From: Gammaproteobacteria bacterium
Lineage (GTDB): Bacteria > Pseudomonadota > Gammaproteobacteria > SURF-13
Assembly: GCA_030680605.1 (NCBI GenBank)
Contig: JAUXUQ010000007.1
Coordinates: forward strand, 62,001 to 126,000
Reading direction: 5' to 3'
DNA length: 64,000 nt
Shown here piece by piece: positions 31,485 to 41,513 of the stretch (position 1 is its first letter; each line of letters opens with the position of its first letter). The translations under genes were made by a program, and so were the position numbers. Under the pieces are notes generated by a model. It was not told the DNA's origin. It was given only the letters and a program-made list of their open reading frames with translations, and did not search any database.

Positions 31485-34400
31485 TTAGTTTTCAGGCTGA
31501 AGCCGTGCCCGCAGTAACGCCAGCGGGAAACGCGCCAGCAGGCGCTCGGCGGCAAACAGCGTGCGTCCCTCGTGCAGTTCGCTGCGGATGATTTCTCCGC
31601 TCAACACGTCGGTGTAATCAACGCCTGCGGTCTGCGCGGGTGTTTCAATCCAGGTGTCACTCCAAACCGCAGCCACCGGGTGCTGTGCGCTGTCACCCAG
31701 CAGGCGCGCAAACCAGTGCGTCGTCACGATCACCACGACATCGTTTTCGTGACGCCGCGCATAGGCGCACACATGCCCGGCCTGCGCGCCTTCAACCGCC
31801 AGTGGCTGGTAGCTGCCCAACTGGAATAGTTGCGGCAACGCGTGACGCAGGGCAAGTGCCTTCCACGTCAGATACAGTTTTATGCGTCCATCTTCCATGT
31901 GATCCAGCATGGCTTGCAACTGCGCGGCGGGGTTTGAGTGGATGGCGTCTTCGACCTCTGCCAGCCACTGCTGGCGCAGGCCATAATCCACGGGGCGGCG
32001 ATTGTCGGGATCGACCAGGCTGAAATCCCACAGCTCCGAACCCTGATAAATATCCGGCACGCCCGGCGCGGTAAGCTTGAGCAATGTCTGGCTCAGGCTG
32101 TTGAACAGGCCGAAGCGGGCAATGCGCTGTTTGAAGGCCCACAGGTCGGTGACGAACGGGCTGGCCACCGAACCCAGCAGCGCGCGCACAAAGTGCTGCA
32201 TCGCTTCTTCATAGCCGGTGTTGGGATTGATCCAGCTGGTGTGCACCTTGGCCTCTTTGATGGCCTTCAGCATGTAGGCCTCGATGCGTTCGCGCAATGC
32301 CGCGAGGCCTGTGTCATCCAGCACCTCCAGCGGCCAGACGCCCACCAGGGTCTGATAGAGCAGATACTCGTCATTGCGGCTAGGCACCCAGTGCTCGTCC
32401 AGCCGGCGTTTTTTATGGCGATTGAGTCGACTCCAGCGTGCCAGCCTCTGCCACCACTGTTCCGGCACTTCCGACAGCACGTTGATGCGTGCGCGCACAT
32501 CTTCGCTGCGCTTGGCATCATGGGTGGAGGTGGCGAGCATGGTATGCGGCCAGCGCTTGAGCCGCTCCTGATTGGCGTTGTGGAAGGCCGCCACCGATAC
32601 CGAATAGCGGCGCGGATCGCCGCCCACGTCGTTGAGCGACACCAGCCGGTTATAGATGTAGAACAAGGTATCTTCCATGCCCTTGGCCATGACCGGGCTG
32701 GTGTATTGCTGGAAGCGCATGGCGAAGGTGACCGCCATCTGGCGATAGGCTCCCGACTTGCCTTCCAGCGCCTGCAGCAGCAGGATGTCACGGATGAAAT
32801 CGTAAATGCTCACGTCGGCCGCCAGGCTGCGTTTCTTGGCCTGCGCCACCGCCCATTCCACGTAGCGCCGGTCTTCCTCCGAGACGCCCGCGCCGGTGAC
32901 ATAGGTGCGGTAGACCGGGAAACATGCCACTACTTCGCTCAGGGCATTGCGCAACGTGGTCAGGGTGTAGTCGCGGGTGTGCCAGTCTGATTCAGAAATG
33001 CGGTCGAGCTCGCTCGCGAGCACATGCAACTCGCTGGAAAGCGCGGTACCCATGATGAGTTTCTTGCGTTCGTAGAGCAACTCGTCGAAGCTCTGCGCGT
33101 GCCCGGTGAAGCGCCGGTAGATACGATCAAACTCGCGCTCGGACGGGCCATAGATCTGGAGGCCGTTGACCAGCACCGCAAAGTCATAGCCGGTGGTGCC
33201 GTGAATCGGCCACTCCTCCGGCAGGCGCTCGTAGTGCGCCAGGATTTTTTCCGCCACGATATACAGCGGCGCGCTGTCAGCGGGCGTGTCGCTACCGTTA
33301 TGTTGCGCCGTCAAAACGGCAGCCTGTTGTTGCAGTTGCGCAAAGTACGCTGCCGGGTCATAGAGGCCGTCGGGATGGTCGATGCGCAGGCCGTCGACCT
33401 TGCCTTGCGCCACCAGCTCGAGTATCACCCGATGGGTGGCCTCAAACACGTCGGGATTTTCCATGCGCAGGCCGGCCAGTTCGTCGACATCGAAGAAGCG
33501 CCGGTAATTGATTTCGTCGCTCGCCACGCGCCAATAGGCCAGCCGGTAGGCCTGCTGCTCCAGCAACTCGTGCAGCAGGTTGAAGTCAGCCGTCTCGCCG
33601 CCGCCATTAAAGGTGGCGACATTTTCCTCGATAAACTGGCGAACAGTCGGCGCCGCGCGCGCCAGTTCGGCCAGATGACGCTTGTGTACGGCCTGATCGC
33701 GATTACGCTCGCGGATACGTTCTTCAGTGCTGACATGGTGCGGTGGCAGATTGCGGAAGGCGGTAATCAGGGTCTGGAGTTCCTGTTGCTGCGGATTGTC
33801 CTCGCCCATCTGCCGCTGCAAACGCTCCAGCGCGTGACTCAGGATTTGCGCGTAGTTTTTGGGGTCGATGGGAAACAGGTGCGTGCAATAGTGCACCGCA
33901 AGGCTGCCAGCCTCGGCATCAAACGCAAGCTTGAGCTCGCCCTTCTCCAGCACCTTGCCGTAATAATCGCCCAGCACCGGCAGCAACACCTTGCCACGCA
34001 GCGCGTCTTTCTCGGGGCGCCAGTCGATATCGAAATAGCCGGCGTAGGCCGATGCCCGCCCGTTCTCCAGCACGTCCAGCCACCACTGGTTGTCGTTGCC
34101 GGCGACGCCCATGTGATTGGGCACGATGTCCAGAATCTGCGCCATGCCGGCCTTGTGCAGCGCCTGCACAAAGTCTTCGTAGTCGTCGGTCGAGCCGATC
34201 TCGGGATTGATGCTGGCGTGGTCGACGATGTCATAACCGTGCTGGCTGCCGGCGCGCGCCTTGAGGTAGGGCGAGGCATAGGCGTGACTGATGCCGAGGC
34301 GGGCCAGATATGGCACCAGTTCGCACGCTTGGGAAAAGGTAAAGTCGCGATTGAACTGCAAGCGGTAGGTGACACGCGGAATGCTGGCAGTGCGCAACGG

Positions 34401-36623
34401 CACCGGTGGTGCAGCGCCCGGCACAAGGCCGCGCGTGTCACGCAAGGTAACGGCCAGTGCGCGCCAGCGCGCATCGCCCCATATCTCCTCAAGCGTGAGA
34501 GCGAGTTTGTAACGCCAGTTGGGCCGTTGGTCGGTCGTGCCGGGGAGGTTGACCTGATGCCGCTGGCCGATGATGTCTTCGAGCTGCACCAGCATCACCT
34601 GTGACGCGGTGCGCGCCAGATAGTGATGGATGGCGTGTGCCAGTGCCGGTGTCATTTCCGGCACCGTCTGCGGATCAACGCTCATATCCGCCGGCAGCAG
34701 GCCTTCACGTTTGAGCGCATACAGCAGACGGGCACGGTCTTCGGCCCGCCCTACCATCTGCTGGTCACGCACTGCATCCGACGGAAACAGGTGCAACACA
34801 TCGCGTTCGTGCAGGTCATCGCCCAGCCAGAAACCCGCGAGTGTCGGCAGGTCGTGCGTGCTCGCCGACACCACCGCTTGCGCGGTGTAGCCGGACGGCG
34901 GCCTGAATCCGGCCTGGTCGTCTTTCTCAAAATAAAACAGGCGGTAGGACAACACGCCGAGGGGCAAGAGCGCCGTGCGCACCACCTCCGGCACGGTGCC
35001 CAGGTCTTCGCCGATGACAAAGCAATGATTGCGCTGGCTCTCCAGCGCAAGAATACCCAGCAGATCCTCAAACGCGTAGTGCACATACGCACCCTCATCC
35101 GGCGTGCCCTTGCCCGGCACCCAGAACAGCCGCATCAAACCCATGACATGGTCGATACGTAATGCACCGGCATGGCGCATGTTGGCGCGCAGCATCGCTA
35201 TGAAGGGGGTATAGCCTGCCTCCACCAGCGCCTCGGGTATAAACGGCGGCAGGCCCCAGTTCTGACCATGCAGGTTGTAATCGTCCGGCGGCGCGCCGAT
35301 GCTGGCGTCGAGCGCATACAACTTCTGATTGGCCCATGCCTCGGCCCCGCCGCGGTCTACGCTCACGGCAAGGTCCGCGTACAGGCCTATGCCTAAATGC
35401 GCCTGCTCTGCGCGACGGCCTACAGCGCCAAGCTGTTGGTCGGCCTGCCATTGCAGGTACTGGAAAAATTCGATTTGCTCGCGCTGAGTCTGGGAAAATT
35501 TCTGCACCGCTGTGGATGCAGGATCACGATACTCCTGCGGCCAGACCGGCCAACCCCAAATGGTTGCGTCGCTGGCATGAAAGTGCGCCTGCAAGGCCTC
35601 GAACAACGCGTGGCGGTAGAGTGTGTCACCCGCCTGCTCGACAAATGTCCGGAATGCAGTGCCGCGCTCGCTGCGTGGTTGCAGGTGGTGTTTGCAGAAA
35701 TGTTTATAGAGATGCCGCAGTAGTTGCAGCTTGGTTTTCGAGACCCCCGCGTAGTCCACCAGCTCCGATTCACGCAGCGCCTGCAGGCGCGCCTGAAATG
35801 CCGGGTTGGCAACCTCCTTGCGTGCCGGTTGGCATTCAGAAAAATCAGGCACCGCTTCAACATCGAGGTACAACACGTTGAGGTACAGTCTGCTGGACGG
35901 GCTGTAGGGACTCGCATGTTCAGGGTTATGCGGGAACAGCGCATGCAACGGATTGACGCCGACGACATTGACGCCCTCGCGGGCGCGCTGCCCGGCTATC
36001 CGTTGCAGATCGGAGAAGTCGCCGATCCCCCAGTTGCGTTCCGAACGCAGCGCATAAAGTTGCAGAGCCGGGCCCCAGACGCGCCCACCTTCCGCCAACA
36101 CCGGAGGCTTATAACACCGGTCCGGCACAATGATCAGGCTCAGCCGGTCGGTGACCTGACCGGTGCGGCGCAACTCGAAGCGGTGGTATCCCGGCGGCGG
36201 TGTGAGCGGTAGCGGCAGCGCGTAGCGCAGGTACAGCACGTCATCGATAGTGGCGCGCTCCAGCACGTCGAGTTCATCCGGTCGCACCCGGCCTGCATGC
36301 TGGCGCCCATCCTCCAGCCGCAGCGTCCATTCCAGCAACTCTTCTGCCTGGCCACCTGCGAGTGTAAGCGTCAGCTTGACCGGCGCAGTGCTGTTGCGCA
36401 CGACCTGCACCGGCGCCAGCGTACGCTGCCATGAGCGCTGCCTGCGCAGCGCGAGCGCGTGCGCTATCTCCTTGTCGCTGCCGGCTGCAACACCCATCGC
36501 CTGCAGCAGCGCACGCCGGGTTGCCAGCGCAACCTCATGCCGGTTGCCCCATACGTCATGGTATTCGGTTTCAATGCCACACAGGGCACACAACTGGTCG
36601 AGGTCACTGACACGGGACATCAT
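31485..36623 (-). CDS. 4-alpha-glucanotransferase fused to malto-oligosyltrehalose synthase (MalQ-TreY)
   Basis: A 1712-residue two-enzyme protein. Residues 1 to about 735 form a GH77 amylomaltase with its N-terminal accessory domain, nucleophile ALRIDHVMGL, acid/base Glu in IGEDLGTVP and Asp in STHDLPTLAGFW; it disproportionates maltodextrins. From residue 748 (PRVTYRLQFNRDF) to the end lies a complete GH13_26 TreY with DGLRIDHPDGLYDP, VAEKILAHYERLP and STHDAKRSEDVRAR; it turns the reducing end of maltodextrin into a trehalosyl unit. The join is a short linker with no stop or frameshift. It starts directly after the treZ stop (TAG then ATGATG), so TreZ can release the trehalose. In relatives malQ and treY are often adjacent separate genes, so the fusion probably arose by loss of the intervening stop. 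Confidence 0.95.
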   Translation of the reverse strand: MMSRVSDLDQLCALCGIETEYHDVWGNRHEVALATRRALLQAMGVAAGSDKEIAHALALRRQRSWQRTLAPVQVVRNSTAPVKLTLTLAGGQAEELLEWTLRLEDGRQHAGRVRPDELDVLERATIDDVLYLRYALPLPLTPPPGYHRFELRRTGQVTDRLSLIIVPDRCYKPPVLAEGGRVWGPALQLYALRSERNWGIGDFSDLQRIAGQRAREGVNVVGVNPLHALFPHNPEHASPYSPSSRLYLNVLYLDVEAVPDFSECQPARKEVANPAFQARLQALRESELVDYAGVSKTKLQLLRHLYKHFCKHHLQPRSERGTAFRTFVEQAGDTLYRHALFEALQAHFHASDATIWGWPVWPQEYRDPASTAVQKFSQTQREQIEFFQYLQWQADQQLGAVGRRAEQAHLGIGLYADLAVSVDRGGAEAWANQKLYALDASIGAPPDDYNLHGQNWGLPPFIPEALVEAGYTPFIAMLRANMRHAGALRIDHVMGLMRLFWVPGKGTPDEGAYVHYAFEDLLGILALESQRNHCFVIGEDLGTVPEVVRTALLPLGVLSYRLFYFEKDDQAGFRPPSGYTAQAVVSASTHDLPTLAGFWLGDDLHERDVLHLFPSDAVRDQQMVGRAEDRARLLYALKREGLLPADMSVDPQTVPEMTPALAHAIHHYLARTASQVMLVQLEDIIGQRHQVNLPGTTDQRPNWRYKLALTLEEIWGDARWRALAVTLRDTRGLVPGAAPPVPLRTASIPRVTYRLQFNRDFTFSQACELVPYLARLGISHAYASPYLKARAGSQHGYDIVDHASINPEIGSTDDYEDFVQALHKAGMAQILDIVPNHMGVAGNDNQWWLDVLENGRASAYAGYFDIDWRPEKDALRGKVLLPVLGDYYGKVLEKGELKLAFDAEAGSLAVHYCTHLFPIDPKNYAQILSHALERLQRQMGEDNPQQQELQTLITAFRNLPPHHVSTEERIRERNRDQAVHKRHLAELARAAPTVRQFIEENVATFNGGGETADFNLLHELLEQQAYRLAYWRVASDEINYRRFFDVDELAGLRMENPDVFEATHRVILELVAQGKVDGLRIDHPDGLYDPAAYFAQLQQQAAVLTAQHNGSDTPADSAPLYIVAEKILAHYERLPEEWPIHGTTGYDFAVLVNGLQIYGPSEREFDRIYRRFTGHAQSFDELLYERKKLIMGTALSSELHVLASELDRISESDWHTRDYTLTTLRNALSEVVACFPVYRTYVTGAGVSEEDRRYVEWAVAQAKKRSLAADVSIYDFIRDILLLQALEGKSGAYRQMAVTFAMRFQQYTSPVMAKGMEDTLFYIYNRLVSLNDVGGDPRRYSVSVAAFHNANQERLKRWPHTMLATSTHDAKRSEDVRARINVLSEVPEQWWQRLARWSRLNRHKKRRLDEHWVPSRNDEYLLYQTLVGVWPLEVLDDTGLAALRERIEAYMLKAIKEAKVHTSWINPNTGYEEAMQHFVRALLGSVASPFVTDLWAFKQRIARFGLFNSLSQTLLKLTAPGVPDIYQGSELWDFSLVDPDNRRPVDYGLRQQWLAEVEDAIHSNPAAQLQAMLDHMEDGRIKLYLTWKALALRHALPQLFQLGSYQPLAVEGAQAGHVCAYARRHENDVVVIVTTHWFARLLGDSAQHPVAAVWSDTWIETPAQTAGVDYTDVLSGEIIRSELHEGRTLFAAERLLARFPLALLRARLQPEN

Positions 36624-38471
36624 CTATACTCCTGTAGCAGGCTCCAGATGCCAGCATACCGACCACGGCGGCAACGCGCGCGGCGGCATCCACACTGCGT
36701 CCGTTGTGTACAGGACACGCCCCGCAGACGCCGGCACATTTTCAACCGGCGCTGCCCCAAGATTGGCCAGCAGCACCAGTCGCGAGCCCTCGCCGAGCAG
36801 CCAATGCGCACACAAGGCGCGGTCGCCAAGCACCGTGAAGCCTGCCGTGCCACCGCGCAATCCGGCCAGTCGCGGGGCAATCTCCAACTGGCGCAGCGCA
36901 AGCAGGGCACGGTGCAATTGCAGTGCGCTTGCATCCTGCGCTGCCCAATCAAGGCAGGCACTGTCAAAAGTGGCTACAGCGCACGGATCGGGAATGCGTG
37001 CGCGCGCCGCCGGGTCACTGAACTCGGGGAAGCGTTCGAATTCGCGCCGGCGCCCTGCGGTAACGGCCTCCGCAAGCTCCGGGCCGAAGTCACAGAAGAA
37101 TGGGAACGGCTGGCGGCTGCCCCACTCCTGTCCCATGAACAGCAACGGCGGTGACGGCGCGAGCAACACTACCGCCGTCACCGCGCGCAGGGCCTCCGCT
37201 GTTGCCAGCGCCGTCAGTCGCTCGCCAAACGCGCGATTGCCAATCTGGTCGTGATTCTGCAGAAATGTCACAAAGGCCGTCACCGGCAGATGGCGCGACG
37301 GTTCACCGCGCAGCGCCCCGTCCCGATACGGCGATGGATCATTTTGATAGGCAAAGCCTTCGGTCAGGCAGCGCCCGAGATGGCGCGCGGGGACATCGGC
37401 GTAATCCGCGTAATAGCCCCCTTGCTCGCCGCTCGCCAGCACATGCAGTGCATGATGGATGTCGTCATTCCACTGCGCCACATAGGCGCGTGGCTTGAGC
37501 ACAGTGTCACGCTCCAGATAGCGCGCCGCGTTGTCGTCATTCTCCAGCACCAGATGCACGTGGCGCGTGGCCCCCGGCCCTCGGGCCACGGCCTGCGCCA
37601 GTTCGGTGAGAAAATCCGGACTGGAATTGTCCAGAATTGCGTGCACGGCGTCGAGCCGCAAGCCATCCAGATGATATTCCTCCAGCCAGTAGAGGGCATT
37701 GTGAATGAAGAAATCTCGCACCCGGCCAGAGTCTACGCCGTCGAAGTTGATGGCCGCGCCCCAGGGCGTGTGGTGCTGCTGACTGAAAAACTGCGGCGCA
37801 TAGGCATGCAAGTAATTGCCTTCCGGCCCAAAGTGGTTATACACGACATCCAGAAACACCATCAGACCCTTGGCGTGCGCCGCCTGCACCAGCGCCTTGA
37901 GCTCTTCGGGGCGGCCATAACTCGCATCAGGCGCATACGGCAACACGCCATCGTAGCCCCAGTTGCGAACACCCGGAAAATCCGCCACCGGCATCAGCTC
38001 TATGGCCGTCACACCGAGATCGACCAGATGATCGAGACGCTCTGCAACTCCCACGAAACTGCCCTGCGGCGTAAAGCTGCCGACGTGCAGCTCATAAAAC
38101 ACGGCCTCTTCCCAGGGGCGGCCCTGCCAACCTGTATCTGCCCACTGCCACGCGCGCGGGTCTACCACTTCACTCGGCCCGTGCACATCCTGCGGCTGGT
38201 AGCGCGAGGCAGGATCCGGCACCCGCATCCCGCCGTCCACACTAAAGCAATAGTGCGCACCCGCGGTTGCCTCATGCGTGGCGAGCGAAAACCAGCCGTC
38301 TTTTTGAAGTTGCAGCGGGAGTATCCTTTCACCCGCGCCGTCCTGCAGACAGACCTCGACACGCTGCGCCGCCGGGGCCCACAGCCGGAAGTTGATGCTG
38401 CCATCGTCCAGCATCTCTGCCCCGAAGGGCATGGCATGCACACGTTGCACAGATTGCTGCTGTTGCGCCAT
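36624..38471 (-). CDS. treZ: Malto-oligosyltrehalose trehalohydrolase TreZ
   Basis: A 615-residue GH13_10 enzyme that releases trehalose from maltooligosyltrehalose made by TreY. It has an N-terminal CBM48 (about 12-100, FRLWAPAAQRVEVCLQDG), then the catalytic domain with nucleophile GLRLDAVHAI, acid/base Glu in LVLENDDN and Asp in FLQNHDQIGNRAFGERL, the last being typical of TreZ. It lies between otsB (11 bases upstream) and malQ-treY (no gap) in one operon. Confidence 0.96.
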   Translation of the reverse strand: MAQQQQSVQRVHAMPFGAEMLDDGSINFRLWAPAAQRVEVCLQDGAGERILPLQLQKDGWFSLATHEATAGAHYCFSVDGGMRVPDPASRYQPQDVHGPSEVVDPRAWQWADTGWQGRPWEEAVFYELHVGSFTPQGSFVGVAERLDHLVDLGVTAIELMPVADFPGVRNWGYDGVLPYAPDASYGRPEELKALVQAAHAKGLMVFLDVVYNHFGPEGNYLHAYAPQFFSQQHHTPWGAAINFDGVDSGRVRDFFIHNALYWLEEYHLDGLRLDAVHAILDNSSPDFLTELAQAVARGPGATRHVHLVLENDDNAARYLERDTVLKPRAYVAQWNDDIHHALHVLASGEQGGYYADYADVPARHLGRCLTEGFAYQNDPSPYRDGALRGEPSRHLPVTAFVTFLQNHDQIGNRAFGERLTALATAEALRAVTAVVLLAPSPPLLFMGQEWGSRQPFPFFCDFGPELAEAVTAGRRREFERFPEFSDPAARARIPDPCAVATFDSACLDWAAQDASALQLHRALLALRQLEIAPRLAGLRGGTAGFTVLGDRALCAHWLLGEGSRLVLLANLGAAPVENVPASAGRVLYTTDAVWMPPRALPPWSVCWHLEPATGV

Positions 38472-38482
38472 ACTCTATTCCC

Positions 38483-39247
38483 TTATGATGGAGTCTGGCA
38501 GGCGCCTGTTTGCAAGGCATGCCACTGCACATAGTGTCGCAGCCAGTCCAGCACCTCGCCGGCATCCTCCAGTCGCCCACGCGCCAATGTGGCACCCTCG
38601 CCTACCTTGATCGCGTAACCCCCCATCCAATTGACTATTCTGAACCCGTCTTCGTCCGTTACATCATCACCCACAAATACCGGCGTATGCCCGCTGAACG
38701 GGGCAGTCTGCATGAATGTGGCAATGGCCTGCCCCTTGTCCCGGCCACGTGGCCGTATCTCGAACACCTTGTTGCCTGCCATGAGCACAAAATCATCCCC
38801 AAGCTGCCGCAGCAGATGCGACATTAATGCCTGTGCTTCACCCTCGAGCGCTGGCGCCATACGGTAGTGCAGCGAGAGCGTGAGACCCTTGTCCTCCAGC
38901 AGCACACCCGTGTGCTGGCGCGCAAACTGCTCCAGTGCGGGCCTGATGGCAGTGAACGCCTGCGCGTGTGTATCCTGCCGGCTTACCTGTCCATTCGACA
39001 GGCGCGATTCTGCGCCGTGTTGTCCGGCGGCAGGCAGTTGCAGTGGCGCAAACAGACGATCAAGCATTGCAATCGGCCGGCCGCTGATCAGTGCCACTGG
39101 CGCAATACAGTGCAGTGCTGCCAACGTGTCGATCAAGCCCGGGCCGCACTGCACATCATCCGGATGCTGAACGATGTCGAGCAAGGTGCCGTCAACATCG
39201 AGAAAAAAGGCCCAGTTCAGACCAAAGGCGGGTAAATGTTGCGCCAA
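38483..39247 (-). CDS. otsB: Trehalose-6-phosphate phosphatase
   Basis: A 254-residue HAD phosphatase that dephosphorylates trehalose-6-phosphate. Motif I is FFLDVDGTLLD near residue 15, motif II lies in VALISGRP, and motif IV is FVGDDVTDEDGF. A TTG start at 39247 with AAGG about nine bases upstream is used because no ATG precedes motif I. It heads the otsB-treZ-malQ/treY operon rather than sitting with otsA, whose 3' end is at the left edge of the window. Confidence 0.93.
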   Translation of the reverse strand: MAQHLPAFGLNWAFFLDVDGTLLDIVQHPDDVQCGPGLIDTLAALHCIAPVALISGRPIAMLDRLFAPLQLPAAGQHGAESRLSNGQVSRQDTHAQAFTAIRPALEQFARQHTGVLLEDKGLTLSLHYRMAPALEGEAQALMSHLLRQLGDDFVLMAGNKVFEIRPRGRDKGQAIATFMQTAPFSGHTPVFVGDDVTDEDGFRIVNWMGGYAIKVGEGATLARGRLEDAGEVLDWLRHYVQWHALQTGACQTPS

Positions 39248-39442
39248 GGCTGCTTACCTTTATGGTTGACGAGGAATGGGGGCGGGTGCACTGGCCTGCG
39301 ACGGCCACTCACCTGGCGCAGCTTGCGAACCCTGAATTACATCAAAACATGTGCATTCCGGGCACTTTTTACTGTAACAATGACAGCACTGCAAGTCAAT
39401 TTAGGACAGCGCATGCCACGCTATCTCAGCACTGAATATCCG

Positions 39443-41254
39443 TCATGGAGAGGTTTGCATATTTTCAGTTGCGGGATGTATGCTGCCTCGCGATGGAGGC
39501 AGATGAGTCTGCTTCTTGCTTCCGCTGTAGCCCTGCCACAATCCGGCAAAGAAGTTTCTTACATTGATGCCCAGCGTTCGGGTTCTGTAGCCACCCTCCT
39601 GCACCACCAGCATCGGTATTCCAAGCGCACCGATGAGCCTCCCGTTCTCATGAAAATCCTTGGCGCCCAGCGTCCAGCTTCCTGTTGGATCGGCCTTGGC
39701 CGTGTCGAGGCCGAGCGCGACCACCAGATAATCGGGTCTGAAGCGCGCGATTTTCTTCAGCGCATCTTCGAGCGTTCGTTGATAGCGCTCAACAGAACAG
39801 GCTTCCGGCAACGGGTAGTTGATGTTGTATCCCTCACCCGCGCCCTCACCCTTCTCATCCGCGAACCCGGAAAAATGCGGATAGGCAAAATGCGGGTGGC
39901 CGTGTATGGAAACTGTCAATACATCACTGCGGGAATAAAAAATATCCTGGGTACCGTTGCCGTGATGGAAATCCACATCCAGTACGGCTACCCGCCCGTA
40001 ACTGGATAAATAATTGGCAGCGACCGCAGAAGAGTTGAAGTAGCAGAATCCGCCGAATGCGCGCGTCTCGGCATGATGCCCCGGCGGCCTCACCAGCGCA
40101 TAGGCAATGGAATAATCATCCAGAAGTTTCGTGGCCCCGGTCAGCGCGCAATTGACCGCATTGCGTGCGGCAATGTAGGCATTACGGTTGAGCGGCGTAA
40201 AGGTATCCATACAGTAGTAGCCAACCTGCAGTTCCGAGTCTTTGGGCGGACGCAGCTTGTTACGCAACGGAAAAATGATCGGGTATATGGACTTGCCCGC
40301 AGGCAGGGATTCGCACGCGCGGCGCAGATAATCCACGTAGCCGGCATCGTGCACCTGTTTGATAAAACGGGACGGAAAGCGCTCGGCCTTGACATTGCAA
40401 AACAGACTTGTTTTTGCAAGCTCTCGCATGATGACCGGAATACGCACCGGTGCCTCCATATAGCCGACGTCACGCACATGGTGAATGTCGTGCCCCGCAT
40501 TCACAATCAGCGCAATAGCTGCCTTGGCTCCCGACACAACTCGAGTAGCGGCAACGGCATGCTTGATGTATCTGGGCTCACGAAATACGGCAGGATCGTC
40601 CTTGAATGAGAGCGCCACCATGGCTATATGGTCTTTGCTCAACAAATTTCCGTATTTACGATCCAGTATCGCCCTGATAACCTTGCGCAGAAACGGCAAC
40701 TGCAGAGAATCCGGCTTGCCCAGCGGATCGTGCATCAGAAAATACAGGTCGCGGTCGCCTTCGTGTACCGGACTGGCGTAGAGGTTGTTGATGATCGGGA
40801 ATATCTTGTAGCGCTCATAGAAGCGCAGGCGCTCCTGATTCTGTTTCAGGGTGCTGGCGCTGGCGATGACCATCGGGTCATCGACGCTGCACTCAAAAAA
40901 CAGTCCCCTCATACCGAGATTGCCGGCCTCTTCCCGGACATGCTCATACAGCGCACCGCCAACGCCACCGCCGGTAGCACCCGGCGCCGCCGACAATAAT
41001 TCCAGATAGCCGATGTTCAGGTCGGGCATGTGCAGCATCATGGCAAAGCCCTTGACCACGCCGGCCGCATTCTCGCCCACAAACAGAATCGAGCGATAAC
41101 GATAGCGCACGGGGTCATGCAACTGCATGACGATCTTGTCGAGGTCTTCCTTGCGCGTGAGCGGGAACTGCTTGCGCATGATGCCCTTGACCTGCTCGAT
41201 CGCATCACGATTGGCAGCCGAGGTGTCGTCGTATATTTTGCGTATTCTGAACAT
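39443..41254 (-). CDS. GNAT acetyltransferase fused to histone-deacetylase-like amidohydrolase
   Basis: A 603-residue protein joining opposing chemistries. Residues 1 to about 170 form a GNAT N-acetyltransferase fold, with the acetyl-CoA loop in SAAPGATGGGVGGALYEHV. A linker of about 80 residues follows. From about 255 to 575 lies an HDAC/acetylpolyamine amidohydrolase domain with RPPGHHAE (about residue 390), the zinc ligands in DVDFHHGNGTQD (about 426) and GLDTAKADP (about 518), and a late QEGGY. All catalytic residues expected for the deacetylase are visible. The likely substrate is an acetylated polyamine or protein lysine, but this is inference. A possible 75-residue protein is encoded just upstream. 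Confidence 0.92.
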   Translation of the reverse strand: MFRIRKIYDDTSAANRDAIEQVKGIMRKQFPLTRKEDLDKIVMQLHDPVRYRYRSILFVGENAAGVVKGFAMMLHMPDLNIGYLELLSAAPGATGGGVGGALYEHVREEAGNLGMRGLFFECSVDDPMVIASASTLKQNQERLRFYERYKIFPIINNLYASPVHEGDRDLYFLMHDPLGKPDSLQLPFLRKVIRAILDRKYGNLLSKDHIAMVALSFKDDPAVFREPRYIKHAVAATRVVSGAKAAIALIVNAGHDIHHVRDVGYMEAPVRIPVIMRELAKTSLFCNVKAERFPSRFIKQVHDAGYVDYLRRACESLPAGKSIYPIIFPLRNKLRPPKDSELQVGYYCMDTFTPLNRNAYIAARNAVNCALTGATKLLDDYSIAYALVRPPGHHAETRAFGGFCYFNSSAVAANYLSSYGRVAVLDVDFHHGNGTQDIFYSRSDVLTVSIHGHPHFAYPHFSGFADEKGEGAGEGYNINYPLPEACSVERYQRTLEDALKKIARFRPDYLVVALGLDTAKADPTGSWTLGAKDFHENGRLIGALGIPMLVVQEGGYRTRTLGINVRNFFAGLWQGYSGSKKQTHLPPSRGSIHPATENMQTSP

Positions 41255-41267
41255 GGGTCAGCATCCT

Positions 41268-41495
41268 TCATGCAAAGGGCTGCAGCCGTTCCCATATGAG
41301 CGCCTCGTACACGGCGCCCATCTGCCCGGACACGATGACATCGTGCAAAACAGGATGGACAGGCTGCCCTGCAATCACCCCGGGGCGGAAACCCGAAGCA
41401 GTTGAGGCCCACAGAGCGTGGAGTGCACGATACCCCCTGACCGCGCCATCTGCCCCAGTCCAGCGCCAGACGCTGTCCTGAAGCACATGCAACAT
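41268..41495 (-). CDS. Possible small protein between tRNA-Leu and the GNAT-HDAC gene
   Basis: A 75-residue frame starting 19 bases after the tRNA-Leu 3' end, with AAGGA eight bases before the ATG, and ending 13 bases before the GNAT-HDAC start. The product (MLHVLQDSVWRWTGADGAVRGY to WERLQPFA) is soluble and tryptophan-containing, with no motif I know. Spacing and the ribosome site favour a real gene co-transcribed with the fusion enzyme. The frame also runs open backwards through the tRNA, so part of its openness may be accidental. Confidence 0.5.
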   Translation of the reverse strand: MLHVLQDSVWRWTGADGAVRGYRALHALWASTASGFRPGVIAGQPVHPVLHDVIVSGQMGAVYEALIWERLQPFA

Positions 41496-41513
41496 CAGGT
41501 GATTCCTTGATTG

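Noticed and set aside
31361-31555. A 64-codon minus-strand frame after malQ-treY
   Set aside because: It overlaps the treY end in another frame and has no homology that I recognise.
33024-34604. A 526-codon plus-strand open frame inside malQ-treY
   Set aside because: Antisense to a gene with intact catalytic motifs; long antisense frames are expected in GC-rich coding sequence.
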